This document shows, in pieces, positions 22,502 through 31,092 of a stretch of 31,883 nt of DNA. Source of the stretch: a virus; IMG/VR virus record IMGVR_UViG_3300021079_000723, positions 1 to 31,883 of that record. One strand, 5' to 3'. Made by a program: the position numbers and the translations under genes. Numbering within the stretch: the first letter of the stretch is position 1; every line of letters begins with the position of its first letter. Under the pieces are notes generated by a model. That model saw only the letters and a list, made by a program, of their open reading frames with translations. It was not told the DNA's origin and made no database searches.

Positions 22502-25406
22502 TTGCTTGTTCAACTAGTTCCATTTTCATATTTAAAAGTTTTTTTAGTTTATCTTTATCGCATAAAGAAAATGATTTTGCATCTTTAATTCCAGCTTCAT
22601 ATAATTTTGTTGCTCTTACTTTGCCTATATTTGGTATGCTACATAAATTTATCAGGTGCACTGGAACACCATATACAATTTTTCCTTCTATTTCTTTCAT
22701 CCATGATATTTTCCCCCATTTACCTCCAAACGTATCCAACGATTGAATTACTTGTGAAACACGATTAAACTCAAGTTGTATATTTCTTTGGAAAGAAGCG
22801 AACACAGGATTATTTCTCCCCTGCATCAGGTTGAAATAACAAAATCCAACTTTACAAGATCCTTCTGTAATAAACTTATTCGTTTTATTTCTTAACACTT
22901 TCGTTCTATAAGCACTCATTGCATCTTTTTCTGCTCTAGAAACGATATTATTTCTAGCGGAATCTGTGTTCGCTAAAGCCATAGAAACAAAATAATCATC
23001 ATCTTGCTTTTGATTGTCAAAGATAAACTTCAAATTAAAAAATAAATCGGACGCATCAAATGGTGAATAATAAAACATACTTGCCACTTTACCTATTGCT
23101 CTTGCATACCACACATCATTTTCTGAGCCTATAGCCCCACATTTAGTAAGGGATGTCAAAGTATCGTCTATAGATTTTTCATTTAATTGATTGCTTTGAA
23201 AATACGCCAAAGATCTTTTATACCACCGATAAATGTCTTCTGTGTTTTTCACATATCCATGATGTATTTCGCTCACTAGGTGGAACGCTAAATTTTTATA
23301 ATATGGTCCTGTTTTATTTAAAAGTTGCGATTCTATTTTAGATGGTTTTTGAAGTTCGGCTTTACACTCTAGCTGTTCACTTTCTGGTATAAGAACGTAT
23401 GCATCTCCCATTGGATCTATTCCAAGCCTGCCAGACCTTCCTACCATTTGAGATATATCATATGATGCAATCTTTTCATTTGCTCTATTAACTCCTAAAA
23501 CAATCACTCGTCTTGCCGGTAAATTACAGTTGTGAGATATTGCTCCACATCCTACATAGGCATGTGGACTATCAACCTCAATCTCCTTGAAAAGACCGCC
23601 GGAACACTTCCTAACCTCCTTTATCCTCGACCAGAAATATGGTTTGCCGACCAGATATTTAGGATTATCCGATGGATTTGACAACAAGTACGAGTAAACC
23701 CTTGCACACTTTTCGGGACAATTGAATCCCACCCGACTCATAAAAAGATCAAGATTCTTCGATCCAAAAATGCGTAGCCTGTAAATATACTTTCTCGCTG
23801 GCATTAGAATCTTGCCACTGAGCGTAGACGGCATCATTCTTTTGCGTGCGTAAGAAGACATTATGCCGAAACCAAGAAGAGCGGTACGGACAGACTGAAT
23901 CATCTTCTCGCTTATGTTACAAATACCGACAGAAACTTTTCCGTTAGAATGGTCTTTGGATCCGCCATTAGCATCGAAAAGCCCCCTCAAGAAGCTTCTC
24001 ATAATGAGCTGTTTGTCGTAAATCTCATGAGGAATATCGTCACATCCATTTTTTCTTTCAATGCAACCGTCTCCGAAAGCGAAACCTGCCAAATACCAGA
24101 ATCGGTCAACGTCTGAAATCTCTTTTGTCCACAAGCCAAAATCGGATGGCACAGCAATAAAATCGCCTTTAGAAAGAGATGACACTTCATTCCAATCTGG
24201 AGCCTTCCTTCCTTCCGCCGCCAAAAAGACATGATCTTCAGACACAGTCATCGTGTCACCGCACTCGAGTTTAACAAAATATCCACGTTCAGACTCAAAA
24301 GTCTCCTGCCTGATAACTTTCCTAGGTTCGAAGCCGTTGTTGACTGGACAAAGCAGTTCGTCGCCAACCGAAATATCGGCAACGTCCATCATCGATCCGT
24401 TAGGAAGAACCACACGACTGCCGTGCTTATAACAACCCCATGCAAGTGTGCTGGTAGCGACTATGACTCTAGGTTCTTTATCATTTTTAAACCTATTCTC
24501 TAAGCTAATTCTTGCACTTTTGGCAAGATCAGCACTATGAAACTCCGCTTTTATTCCTGATTTTATCAGGGTGTTTTTCATTAATTCGCCAGTTTTTTTA
24601 GTATGTGAGAATATTAAAAACTTGTCTTCTGTATAATATTCTACTATTTCGAGAGCATTATTAACTTTTTCTTTTTCAATAATATCATAGCTTTTTACTT
24701 TATCTGAATATATTTCATAATGTGTTGTTAGCGGTACTGGTCTAAAGGTAGAATTTAAAACAAACGTTTTTCTTTTGGTAAGACCATAAGAAATCCAACT
24801 GGCAATTTCTTCTACGTTTGGCATAGTAGCAGAAAGAAGAATGATTCTTGCTTTACTGTTGATTTCTGTAAACTTCATCAATCCAACTTCAAGATGATCG
24901 CCACGGCCTGGAACAGTGAGCAAATGAGCTTCGTCAACAATCAATGTGCCAATTTCTCTTAAGAATGCATTTTGATCAGACGTATAGTTTCTGCTTCTAT
25001 GTGACAACATTTCGCTTGTCATAATTATCAAATTTGATTCATTTAATTCTTTTGTTCTATCCTTGGTAATTCTGTAGTCACCTGTACAGATAGAAACATT
25101 TAGATCTTTAAAATGATAATTAGGATCTGTCCATTGGTCTATTTTTTCTTGTGCTAATGCCCTCATTGGCACAAGATACATTCCCTTGCCGCCTCTTTTT
25201 CTTATCTCATAACTTAAAAACTGCTCTGCCACAACGGTTTTTCCGCTACTGGTAGATGCTGCGATCAATCCGTTGACCTCTTTATCGTAAAAATCCATCA
25301 TGCTGCTTTGAACACAATTAAATTTCTCAAATTTCCAATTTGCATATGGATATTCGCTTGTGTTAATTAGTTCGGTCTTATCTACAGCTTTAATAAGCGG
25401 AGGCAT
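22479..25406 (-). CDS. Ski2/Hel308-like superfamily 2 helicase containing an intein
   Basis: The 975-residue frame is a helicase of about 673 residues after removal of a 302-residue intein, close to Hel308 (about 700). Visible motifs are I (ASTSSGKTVV, 50-59), II (DEAH, 158-161), III (LSATM, 191-195), V (ATSTLAWG joined after splicing to CNLPARRVIVLG) and VI (QMVGRSGR, after the intein). The late region has a helix-hairpin-helix-like LCSIPNIGKVRATKLYEAG. Such helicases unwind forked DNA, which fits phage replication and recombination. The start at 25406 has AGGTAAAT upstream. The gene is convergent and overlapping with the cysteine-rich gene. Confidence 0.9.
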   Translation of the reverse strand: MPPLIKAVDKTELINTSEYPYANWKFEKFNCVQSSMMDFYDKEVNGLIAASTSSGKTVVAEQFLSYEIRKRGGKGMYLVPMRALAQEKIDQWTDPNYHFKDLNVSICTGDYRITKDRTKELNESNLIIMTSEMLSHRSRNYTSDQNAFLREIGTLIVDEAHLLTVPGRGDHLEVGLMKFTEINSKARIILLSATMPNVEEIASWISYGLTKRKTFVLNSTFRPVPLTTHYEIYSDKVKSYDIIEKEKVNNALEIVEYYTEDKFLIFSHTKKTGELMKNTLIKSGIKAEFHSADLAKSARISLENRFKNDKEPRVIVATSTLAWGCYKHGSRVVLPNGSMMDVADISVGDELLCPVNNGFEPRKVIRQETFESERGYFVKLECGDTMTVSEDHVFLAAEGRKAPDWNEVSSLSKGDFIAVPSDFGLWTKEISDVDRFWYLAGFAFGDGCIERKNGCDDIPHEIYDKQLIMRSFLRGLFDANGGSKDHSNGKVSVGICNISEKMIQSVRTALLGFGIMSSYARKRMMPSTLSGKILMPARKYIYRLRIFGSKNLDLFMSRVGFNCPEKCARVYSYLLSNPSDNPKYLVGKPYFWSRIKEVRKCSGGLFKEIEVDSPHAYVGCGAISHNCNLPARRVIVLGVNRANEKIASYDISQMVGRSGRLGIDPMGDAYVLIPESEQLECKAELQKPSKIESQLLNKTGPYYKNLAFHLVSEIHHGYVKNTEDIYRWYKRSLAYFQSNQLNEKSIDDTLTSLTKCGAIGSENDVWYARAIGKVASMFYYSPFDASDLFFNLKFIFDNQKQDDDYFVSMALANTDSARNNIVSRAEKDAMSAYRTKVLRNKTNKFITEGSCKVGFCYFNLMQGRNNPVFASFQRNIQLEFNRVSQVIQSLDTFGGKWGKISWMKEIEGKIVYGVPVHLINLCSIPNIGKVRATKLYEAGIKDAKSFSLCDKDKLKKLLNMKMELVEQAIKDSASF
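23529..24434 (-). mobile_element. intein in helicase motif V, degenerate endonuclease
   Basis: Residues 325-626 of the helicase frame (302 aa). It starts with Cys after STLAWG and ends in GAISHN before Cys, with block A (CYKHGSRVVLPNG) and block B (EDHVFL, about 390-395). Two LAGLIDADG-like motifs are present, YLAGFAFGDG (about 438-447) and FLRGLFDANG (about 472-481), but only about 24 residues separate them instead of about 90, and the second has Asn for the usual Asp. So the endonuclease has lost its middle and its catalytic acid, while the splicing residues remain. The DNA is richer in G+C (two 60-base lines: 29 and 27) than the extein (one line: 10). Confidence 0.9.
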
Positions 25407-25469
25407 ATTTACCTGTACCGGCAGAGGGCAATTGCTTAGTTTATGAAACTAGCAGACAAAGAATTTTCT

Positions 25470-25727
25470 TCAAGCGGCAGACTGTCTAGCTGTTATTTCT
25501 TTTTCAATAGAAAAATGAACAGAATCTAGCATATCATAAAACTCTTTGGAAGACGATGCCGAAGACAACCATTTATCTATCTCCTTCGTTTCTCCTAAAA
25601 AAATTAAAGCGTCATCTATGTCCCCTTGAAATTTTTGTGAAAACCTTTGGGAAATGAACTTAAATTGGTCTTCTGAAAGACGCTTGCAGTAATCTCTTAA
25701 ATATAGATCAATTGTTTTTTTAGCCAT
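25470..25727 (-). CDS. hypothetical protein (85 aa)
   Basis: I do not recognise this protein. It is an all-helical 85-residue polypeptide with amphipathic stretches and no cysteines. It is preceded by AAGGATTAAATA, a good ribosome site, and lies 63 bases upstream of the helicase gene on the same strand, so it is probably co-transcribed with it. A role with the helicase is possible but unproven. Confidence 0.65.
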   Translation of the reverse strand: MAKKTIDLYLRDYCKRLSEDQFKFISQRFSQKFQGDIDDALIFLGETKEIDKWLSSASSSKEFYDMLDSVHFSIEKEITARQSAA

Positions 25728-25897
25728 TATTTAATCCTTGAATATAGTATGAACTAAAGCGAATAACAGGTCGTTCCGACCTTTCTTAATATTAATATAG
25801 CGTACAAGATAAAATTTTAAAAGAAAAATAATTTTCAAATAACTAAAAACTTTTCAAAGATAACTAAATAATATTACTACTCCTTCAATGAGGAAAA

Positions 25898-26368
25898 ATG
25901 TTAAGAAAAGAACCAAAACTTAATGACGTTATTTCAAATATGAAGTCTTTAGGAAAAATGTTAATTCCTTATAATTATCCGCAAACGCCTTTTTCAGAGG
26001 ATGATAGATTAGATATTTTTAAAGAAAGAGAAATAGTAGTTGATGGATATTCTATTATTGTGAACTATCAACAATCGGACTACAACACATATTTACTTAA
26101 AACTTTACAGATATACAACAGGGTAGGATATTTACTTCCATTTAATTTTATTATAAAAGTAGTAAAAAAGTTTTTGGGTGCTGATCACTTGGTTTTAGTA
26201 GAAATTACTAAAGAAGATGTACAAATTTATTGCTGGTCTTTGGCATGCGACTACGAAAACAAAGCTATTAAAATGCCATATTGTGAGGATTGTGATGATT
26301 GTGATGAACGGATTTTTGAAGGCACTCATTACATGCATATAAATGCATCGAATGTTTTTTTCTATTGA
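25898..26368 (+). CDS. hypothetical protein (156 aa), acidic Cys cluster near the C-terminus
   Basis: A 156-residue protein starting after GAGGA at good spacing. The middle has a probable helical and beta segment (LLKTLQIYNRVGYLLPFNFI). A cluster of cysteines and aspartates, YCEDCDDCDERIFEG (about 127-141), may bind metal. The ending is beta-rich. No family was recognised. It opens a plus-strand run of small genes. Confidence 0.68.
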   Translation: MLRKEPKLNDVISNMKSLGKMLIPYNYPQTPFSEDDRLDIFKEREIVVDGYSIIVNYQQSDYNTYLLKTLQIYNRVGYLLPFNFIIKVVKKFLGADHLVLVEITKEDVQIYCWSLACDYENKAIKMPYCEDCDDCDERIFEGTHYMHINASNVFFY

Positions 26369-26372
26369 ACAA

Positions 26373-26420
26373 CTATATATGTTAAGGTCATAGTGACCGA
26401 TACTTTTGCAAAAGGAGATT
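26373..26420 (+). promoter_or_regulatory. leader of the first paralogous cassette
   Basis: CTATATAT at 26373-26380 is followed by a gene-free stretch and then TACTTTTGCAAAAGGAGATT before the ATG at 26425. The second cassette has CTATATA (27108-27114) and TACTTTTGCAAAGGAGATT. The conserved leader with strong AAAGGAG suggests high expression. The TATA box is tentative. Confidence 0.45.
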
Positions 26421-26424
26421 TAGT

Positions 26425-26664
26425 ATGGCAACATTTACAGTAGGTCTTGTGCCTGGTGATGTTAATGCGTACACAGAGAGTGGACTTGATACATCCGTTG
26501 TAAACGGACTTTCAAAGCAAAGAACTGTTAATATGATGATGACAAGTCTTGCCGGTGTTATGAAAATGACCGTGGCTCGAGTTGACGGCGGAACATTTAC
26601 AGAGGCTGCTGATGGATCTACTCAGTACGGTAACGTAACCGGCTTAACCGGCGTGTCTGCGTAA
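26425..26664 (+). CDS. small paralogous protein A (79 aa)
   Basis: A 79-residue protein with a strong AAAGGAG ribosome site and a dedicated terminator. It is a paralogue of the gene at 27152: both share the central block (ESGLDTSVV-GxSKQRTVNMMMT), the MAT start, and a similar end with VDGGTFTE / VDAGTFTD. Predicted beta-rich and free of cysteine. The family is not recognised. The repeated, well-expressed design suggests an abundant product such as a virion surface or decoration protein, but nothing here proves it. Confidence 0.8.
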   Translation: MATFTVGLVPGDVNAYTESGLDTSVVNGLSKQRTVNMMMTSLAGVMKMTVARVDGGTFTEAADGSTQYGNVTGLTGVSA

Positions 26665-26688
26665 TTATAATTAATTCTATTATTAAGT

Positions 26689-26738
26689 AAAAAAGAATCG
26701 TCCTGTTAAAAGTTCGATTCTTTTTTATTTTTTTTTTA
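26689..26738 (+). terminator. rho-independent terminator
   Basis: AAAAAAGAATCG (26689-26700) pairs with CGATTCTTTTTT (26715-26726), 12 base pairs, followed by a long T-rich tract. It ends the first paralogous cassette. Confidence 0.88.
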
Positions 26739-26779
26739 ATATATATTGTGTTCCATTCCTTCTATAAAAGGAGCTTCAA

Positions 26780-27082
26780 ATGTCTTCTAAAGGCAAAATA
26801 CAACATCTTCTTGTTGGGTATCTTCTTAAGTACGGTCAAATCGAATTGGCTCTTCCAGACGGTTTAATTTTAGAAATCGGCGTTACACAAGAAGACGAAA
26901 AAGGCGGCTTCATTGTGAGAGAAGATTATTGTTGGGTTATTGCGACTCATAAAAATAGATCAGCATCATTAGACGCATACAATCTTGGTGTAAGGTTTTC
27001 TGGTCCGGATAACAACTTAGTTTTAGAAGATAAATTCATTGATCAGTATGGAATAGAGGTCACGAGACTAGATGTTGTTTAA
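26780..27082 (+). CDS. hypothetical protein (100 aa)
   Basis: A 100-residue protein with AAGGAG (in TATAAAAGGAGCTTCAA) before the ATG. Predicted mixed alpha/beta, with IELALPDGLILEIGVTQED as probable beta strands and a C-terminal DKFIDQYGIEVTRLDVV. It is not similar to the paralogues on either side, although it lies between them. No motif is recognised. Confidence 0.7.
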   Translation: MSSKGKIQHLLVGYLLKYGQIELALPDGLILEIGVTQEDEKGGFIVREDYCWVIATHKNRSASLDAYNLGVRFSGPDNNLVLEDKFIDQYGIEVTRLDVV

Positions 27083-27107
27083 AATGTCAAAAAAGATACA
27101 ATAAACA

Positions 27108-27147
27108 CTATATACAATTAGTAGAATTCTACTTTTGCAAAGGAGAT
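27108..27147 (+). promoter_or_regulatory. leader of the second paralogous cassette
   Basis: CTATATA (27108-27114) is followed by TACTTTTGCAAAGGAGATTT just before the ATG at 27152. It matches the leader of the first cassette almost base for base over the last 20 bases. The strong AAAGGAG is clear; the TATA box is tentative. Confidence 0.45.
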
Positions 27148-27151
27148 TTAA

Positions 27152-27379
27152 ATGGCAACTGTCACATATACACTTAAATTGGTACCAAATTTGTTAAATT
27201 TTGCATCAGAAAGTGGTCTTGATACATCAGTTGTAGGCGGTGTTTCTAAACAAAGAACCGTCAACATGATGATGACAAAAAACGATACTGGCAATTACAA
27301 AATGACAGCATCGGTTGTAGATGCCGGTACTTTTACCGACACTCCACAAACATTCGCAGATGTAACAGGTATTAATTGA
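27152..27379 (+). CDS. small paralogous protein B (75 aa)
   Basis: Paralogue of the gene at 26425, with the same ESGLDTSVV block, SKQRTVNMMMT and the ending VDAGTFTD. It has an extra 2-3 residues near the start (MATVTYTLKLVPNLL). Strong AAAGGAG ribosome site; dedicated terminator downstream. The two copies differ in length and in the middle (residues 45-55). A tandem duplication of gene, leader and terminator is the simplest origin. Function unknown. Confidence 0.8.
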   Translation: MATVTYTLKLVPNLLNFASESGLDTSVVGGVSKQRTVNMMMTKNDTGNYKMTASVVDAGTFTDTPQTFADVTGIN

Positions 27380-27403
27380 TTAGACTTGTAAATCGGTGAA
27401 AAA

Positions 27404-27437
27404 AAAAGAATCGATCTGTAAAAAGATCGATTCTTTT
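27404..27437. terminator. strong, possibly bidirectional terminator
   Basis: AAAAGAATCGATCT (27404-27417) pairs perfectly with AGATCGATTCTTTT (27424-27437) over 14 base pairs with a 6-base loop. T-tracts on both sides allow it to end both the plus-strand gene at 27152 and the minus-strand recombinase gene at 27469. Confidence 0.88.
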
Positions 27438-27468
27438 ATTTTTTAATCGAGATAATACGCAGTTAATT

Positions 27469-28695
27469 CTACGAATCCTCAGATTCTTCTTCTTCAACAT
27501 CATCAATATCAAATTCGCCTATTGTATTCATTTCTACATCTTCCATCTGTTCTGGATGAAAATTAACCGCAGCCATGAATGGTTCTAAATATTTTATCAC
27601 TTCCTCTTCATTTTCTGCATCTATTAATGCTGGGCATTTTAAAAGAATATCAAGCGGAACATTATTAATAACTTGACTAGCTTTAAATTTTACTTCCTGC
27701 CCATTGCTCCAGTTTGGTTTTACAGCAAAGTTGCCTTTACTGCTTACTACGACTCTTTCAGCATCCATCAAACAAGACAATAAACCACTTATTGGATTTA
27801 CACCCAAATCAAAAAGAAGACTTATATTTTCAGATTCAATAAATGGTCTGTGCGTCTTATTCTTAACATTTTTCATTTTTATGTTTATGCCTAAAATCTT
27901 TTTCTTTGTTTCAGTTATTTTTTTATCAATTTTCGTCTTTGCTGCTGTTTCAATTCTACAAGACGCATAAAAAGGCAAGGCTTGTCCACCACCCGCTGTG
28001 ACCTTCGTTGGATGGAAAGTTCCAATCTTATCACGTGTCTGGTTAAGAATAATTACTGTAACATTATTCTTTTCCATAACAGTATTTAACTTCCTAAACT
28101 CTCTAGAGCATATTTTTGCTCTTTCGCCTGGCTGTTCCCTTCCTCCTACTATAGCTTTAAACTGAGCAACAGAAAATTTTTCTGGAAGCTTTACCTCTTT
28201 GAGTTCTCTCGCTGATGGAGATACTCCGATAGAGTCATAGACGATAACAATGGGCTTATCTGCACCGTACCTTTGACGAGACACATCTACAATTTTATAT
28301 ATTTTAGAAAAAACTTCTTCTAAAGATTCTGGTCTCAAGGTAACAAGTCTATTAAGATTGCAATGAGATGCCTTTTCTACAAACTCTTGGTTTACAGAAT
28401 TTTCGCAATCCATTAAGACTCCGATGCCATTCATTCTTTGGCAACCGAACAGAATATTGGAACCAATTAAACTCTTTGATGAAGAGTTTGGTCCATATAT
28501 CTCTGTTAGCTTTCCGCCTGGAACGCCGCCGCCAATAAATCGACCAGAGCAAATGTAGTTCAATGCTAAAGAGCCTGTGTCTACAAAATACTTAATGCTA
28601 TCAACATTACTTAGAACATCCCCGCCAGTTTTATCAGCTAAATCCTTAAAGAAACTGTCGAAAGAATCATCGCCTTCACATTTTTTCTTAGCCAT
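27469..28695 (-). CDS. uvsX: UvsX-like RecA-family recombinase
   Basis: A 408-residue recombinase (T4 UvsX is 391). Visible are the Walker A GPNSSSKS (residues 68-75), the Walker B-like strand IVIVYDSIGV, a QTRDKIG loop and a GGGQALPFYASCRIE segment typical of RecA/UvsX loop 2. It ends in a strongly acidic tail. It pairs homologous DNA strands in recombination-dependent replication and repair. The ATG is preceded by AAAGGTTAAA. The SSB gene lies 76 bases upstream on the same strand, the T4-like order of recombination genes. Confidence 0.92.
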   Translation of the reverse strand: MAKKKCEGDDSFDSFFKDLADKTGGDVLSNVDSIKYFVDTGSLALNYICSGRFIGGGVPGGKLTEIYGPNSSSKSLIGSNILFGCQRMNGIGVLMDCENSVNQEFVEKASHCNLNRLVTLRPESLEEVFSKIYKIVDVSRQRYGADKPIVIVYDSIGVSPSARELKEVKLPEKFSVAQFKAIVGGREQPGERAKICSREFRKLNTVMEKNNVTVIILNQTRDKIGTFHPTKVTAGGGQALPFYASCRIETAAKTKIDKKITETKKKILGINIKMKNVKNKTHRPFIESENISLLFDLGVNPISGLLSCLMDAERVVVSSKGNFAVKPNWSNGQEVKFKASQVINNVPLDILLKCPALIDAENEEEVIKYLEPFMAAVNFHPEQMEDVEMNTIGEFDIDDVEEEESEDS

Positions 28696-28771
28696 TTTAA
28701 CCTTTTAAGATGTAGAAACAGATCTTTTTTTTAAGCCACAGTTAGCCAAAACTAGGTTGCCTAATACTGAG

Positions 28772-29758
28772 CTACATTGAACCAAGTTCTTTCATAAACT
28801 CATCGTCTGCCATAAGGTCTGCATCTTCAGATGTTTCTTCTGATTTTGACACTTTAACTTCATCTTTTACTTTTGAAGATGACATAGATACTGATACTGA
28901 CGTAGAGCTTCCAACATTCCTAAACTCTTCTAAATCATTGTTATCAGGATCATTTCCGCTCTTAATCATTCCAAGATGAATTCTAAGTCCATCCTTTATC
29001 TCATCTTGAGATTTAACAGATCTTAACGACTGAAGATCGTTGGATTTTTCCATCCACATGGCAATTTCATCCTTCGTTCCAAGTGGCGATTGGTCTTCAA
29101 ACTTGGAATTATCATAGTTTGGATATTCCATTCCACCACCACCTTTGACGACCTTTTTCACGACTTTAAAGTCTCGCCCCGTTAGTGGGTGCGTAATGTC
29201 GCCAAGACCTTTTTCTCCAGCAACTGGATCGCCATAAATGGCACGAATAATCTTCGCATGTTGAACTTTACCGCAACTGTAGATCTTTGGTCCAACATTG
29301 GTCTCTATAACGCCATCTTTGTTTTTAGCAGAACGAACAATTACATTGTAGTAATATCGCTCTACAGGTTTAATACTTCTAGCTTGTGCTTGAAGATCTT
29401 CCTGTGCTTTTCCAGATAGGCTCTCAGACTTCTGCCAAAGGTCGGAGTAGTACTTACAAATAATACAATCTCCTACCCATCTTTCGCCTCTGCCTGAGTT
29501 TACAAGCTCTCTGGGGCAATGATATGTCAGCTTTCTTCGGTTGCTAGGGTCGAATAAGGTATGAACTCTTGTCACACACCATAGCTTTTGACCTTTTTTA
29601 ATAGGCAGGAATCTCATCATAACAAATCCATCTCTTTCAGGTAGTCGCACATACCTTGAAAGATAATCATCTGTACTGGCTCCTGTTTCTACTGTCATCC
29701 TTGCTAGCTCTGACTCCATCTGGGACATGTCCAGTGGTTCATATTCGTTTTTTGACAT
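28772..29758 (-). CDS. gp32-like single-stranded DNA-binding protein
   Basis: A 328-residue protein like T4 gp32 (301 aa). It has an N-terminal acidic/helical region, then a core with a zinc site: H80, C81, C98 and C101 in the LTYHCPREL and DCIICKYY segments. Aromatic/basic binding strands follow (YYYNVIVRSAKNKD). The tail is serine-rich and then acidic (EDADLMADDEFMKELGSM), the usual protein-interaction arm. The start follows AAGGAG, a strong site. It coats ssDNA for the replication and UvsX reactions. Good family call; exact gp32 identity rests on size, order and zinc residues. Confidence 0.88.
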   Translation of the reverse strand: MSKNEYEPLDMSQMESELARMTVETGASTDDYLSRYVRLPERDGFVMMRFLPIKKGQKLWCVTRVHTLFDPSNRRKLTYHCPRELVNSGRGERWVGDCIICKYYSDLWQKSESLSGKAQEDLQAQARSIKPVERYYYNVIVRSAKNKDGVIETNVGPKIYSCGKVQHAKIIRAIYGDPVAGEKGLGDITHPLTGRDFKVVKKVVKGGGGMEYPNYDNSKFEDQSPLGTKDEIAMWMEKSNDLQSLRSVKSQDEIKDGLRIHLGMIKSGNDPDNNDLEEFRNVGSSTSVSVSMSSSKVKDEVKVSKSEETSEDADLMADDEFMKELGSM

Positions 29759-29823
29759 ATCATATCTCCTTGTTTAATTTTCTAATTCTCGAAACGGCAT
29801 CCTACCAAAAATAAATGGTTCTG

Positions 29824-30348
29824 TCAAGAAGAAATTTCATTTTCTTGAGAATTATCAATTGTTGGGGTTTCCTCTAAAATAATTTCTTCTTTTGAACTTT
29901 CGTCCAAAACTATTTTGTTTATATCTAAATCATCTACCCCTTCTTTTCTTGCATTTTCTTCCAAAGCTTTTAAATGCAAGGCATCCATTTTTTCTTTTAT
30001 TGTTTTGTAGCCTTCTTGCTCTAATTTTTCATTTATTTCTTGCCTTTTTGAATGCTCTTGATCATATTCTTGTTCTAATGCTTCCAGAATTTTAAAGTTA
30101 CGATTTATTTTTTCTTTAATTTCATCCATTTTTTTAGCTTTTTCATCTGGCTCAAGCTCTTTTATTGAGTTGTTTTTCAAAAAAGGCTGCTCTTTACCAT
30201 AAACAGCGTCCTCTACACTCTTTTGTTTTTTCTGTTCCATTATTGCTTCCTTTTTTTGTTTTCTCAAAGTAAGTCTCTTTCCCAAAACTCTTTTATGAGC
30301 AATTTTCTCTCGATTTTTCTTTTTTCTTTCTTTTTGTTTTTTAGACAT
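29824..30348 (-). CDS. highly charged coiled-coil protein (174 aa)
   Basis: A 174-residue protein with a very basic N-terminus (MSKKQKERKKKNREK...) followed by long helices rich in K and E, then an acidic tail ending in SQENEISS. It is probably a coiled coil. It lies between a 232-residue gene and the SSB gene, both on its strand. T4 has the gp59 helicase loader near gp32, but nothing in this sequence identifies gp59. Function unknown. The ribosome site AAGGTAAATT supports the start. Confidence 0.65.
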   Translation of the reverse strand: MSKKQKERKKKNREKIAHKRVLGKRLTLRKQKKEAIMEQKKQKSVEDAVYGKEQPFLKNNSIKELEPDEKAKKMDEIKEKINRNFKILEALEQEYDQEHSKRQEINEKLEQEGYKTIKEKMDALHLKALEENARKEGVDDLDINKIVLDESSKEEIILEETPTIDNSQENEISS

Positions 30349-30353
30349 ATAAT

Positions 30354-31052
30354 TTACCTTTTACGAAGATTTGGCATACCGGATTCGACTGAAGCACCTT
30401 CCCACAAAAGATCGCTTTTGTCTTTACTTTTATTAGAGAACCCAAGCTCTCTATCTCCATACAAGTTTATTTGACCTGGAATAAAATTGCTGTCTGCAAC
30501 CTGTACATCTTTATTTTCATCATCCATGACCGTATAAATTTCACCTATATTTGAAGCTGTTTTCTTATAAACAGAATATTTTTTATCTGGGGTAAGCTTC
30601 AACCCTTTTCTTTTTGCTTGTTCTAGTTGCTGTGGTTCTGGCGAGAAAATAACTACTTCCAAAACCTTTCTGGTTAATGTAGCGTTCGATTGCGAAGCGT
30701 CTGCTACGGGTGTGGTCTTTATTGGCAAAGATTTTTGTGGGACCTCTTCTTCAACTTCTATTTCTACAACCATATCCCCTTCAATTGTATCGAATAGGAA
30801 CTTTTTGTTTTTAATGACTATACCGCCTTTTGTTTCTTTAAAGGCTACTTTTTTCTTTGAAAGTTCATAAACATCTAACGCAATAATCCAAATGTCTCTT
30901 CTTGCTAATTGCGATATAATCGAACTTGCTAATTTTTCTAAAGAGATTTCATCAAATGGATCTCCAACCTTCTTTTTAAAGGTTTTAACCTCTTCTTTGT
31001 TGTATTCACCATTTATTCTATCGTGAAATGAGTAACAAACTTCAAATCCCAT
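30354..31052 (-). CDS. hypothetical protein (232 aa)
   Basis: I do not recognise this protein, although its N-terminal 90 residues look conserved: MGFEVCYSFHDRI, VKTFKKKVGDPFDE, QLARRDIWIIALDVYE, then KKKVAFKETKGGIVIKNKKF. That half is alternating helix and strand; the second half is low-complexity and polar. The ATG at 31052 follows AGGAAAATGT. It is probably the first gene of the SSB/UvsX transcription unit, 5 bases before the coiled-coil gene. It diverges from the plus-strand methyltransferase. Confidence 0.7.
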   Translation of the reverse strand: MGFEVCYSFHDRINGEYNKEEVKTFKKKVGDPFDEISLEKLASSIISQLARRDIWIIALDVYELSKKKVAFKETKGGIVIKNKKFLFDTIEGDMVVEIEVEEEVPQKSLPIKTTPVADASQSNATLTRKVLEVVIFSPEPQQLEQAKRKGLKLTPDKKYSVYKKTASNIGEIYTVMDDENKDVQVADSNFIPGQINLYGDRELGFSNKSKDKSDLLWEGASVESGMPNLRKR

Positions 31053-31092
31053 ACATTTTCCTAAATTAAAGAAATTATAACTCTATTATAGT

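Noticed and set aside
25864-25871. CTAAATAA as a late promoter before 25898
   Set aside because: Two or more mismatches to the T4 late box in very AT-rich DNA; not distinguishable from chance.
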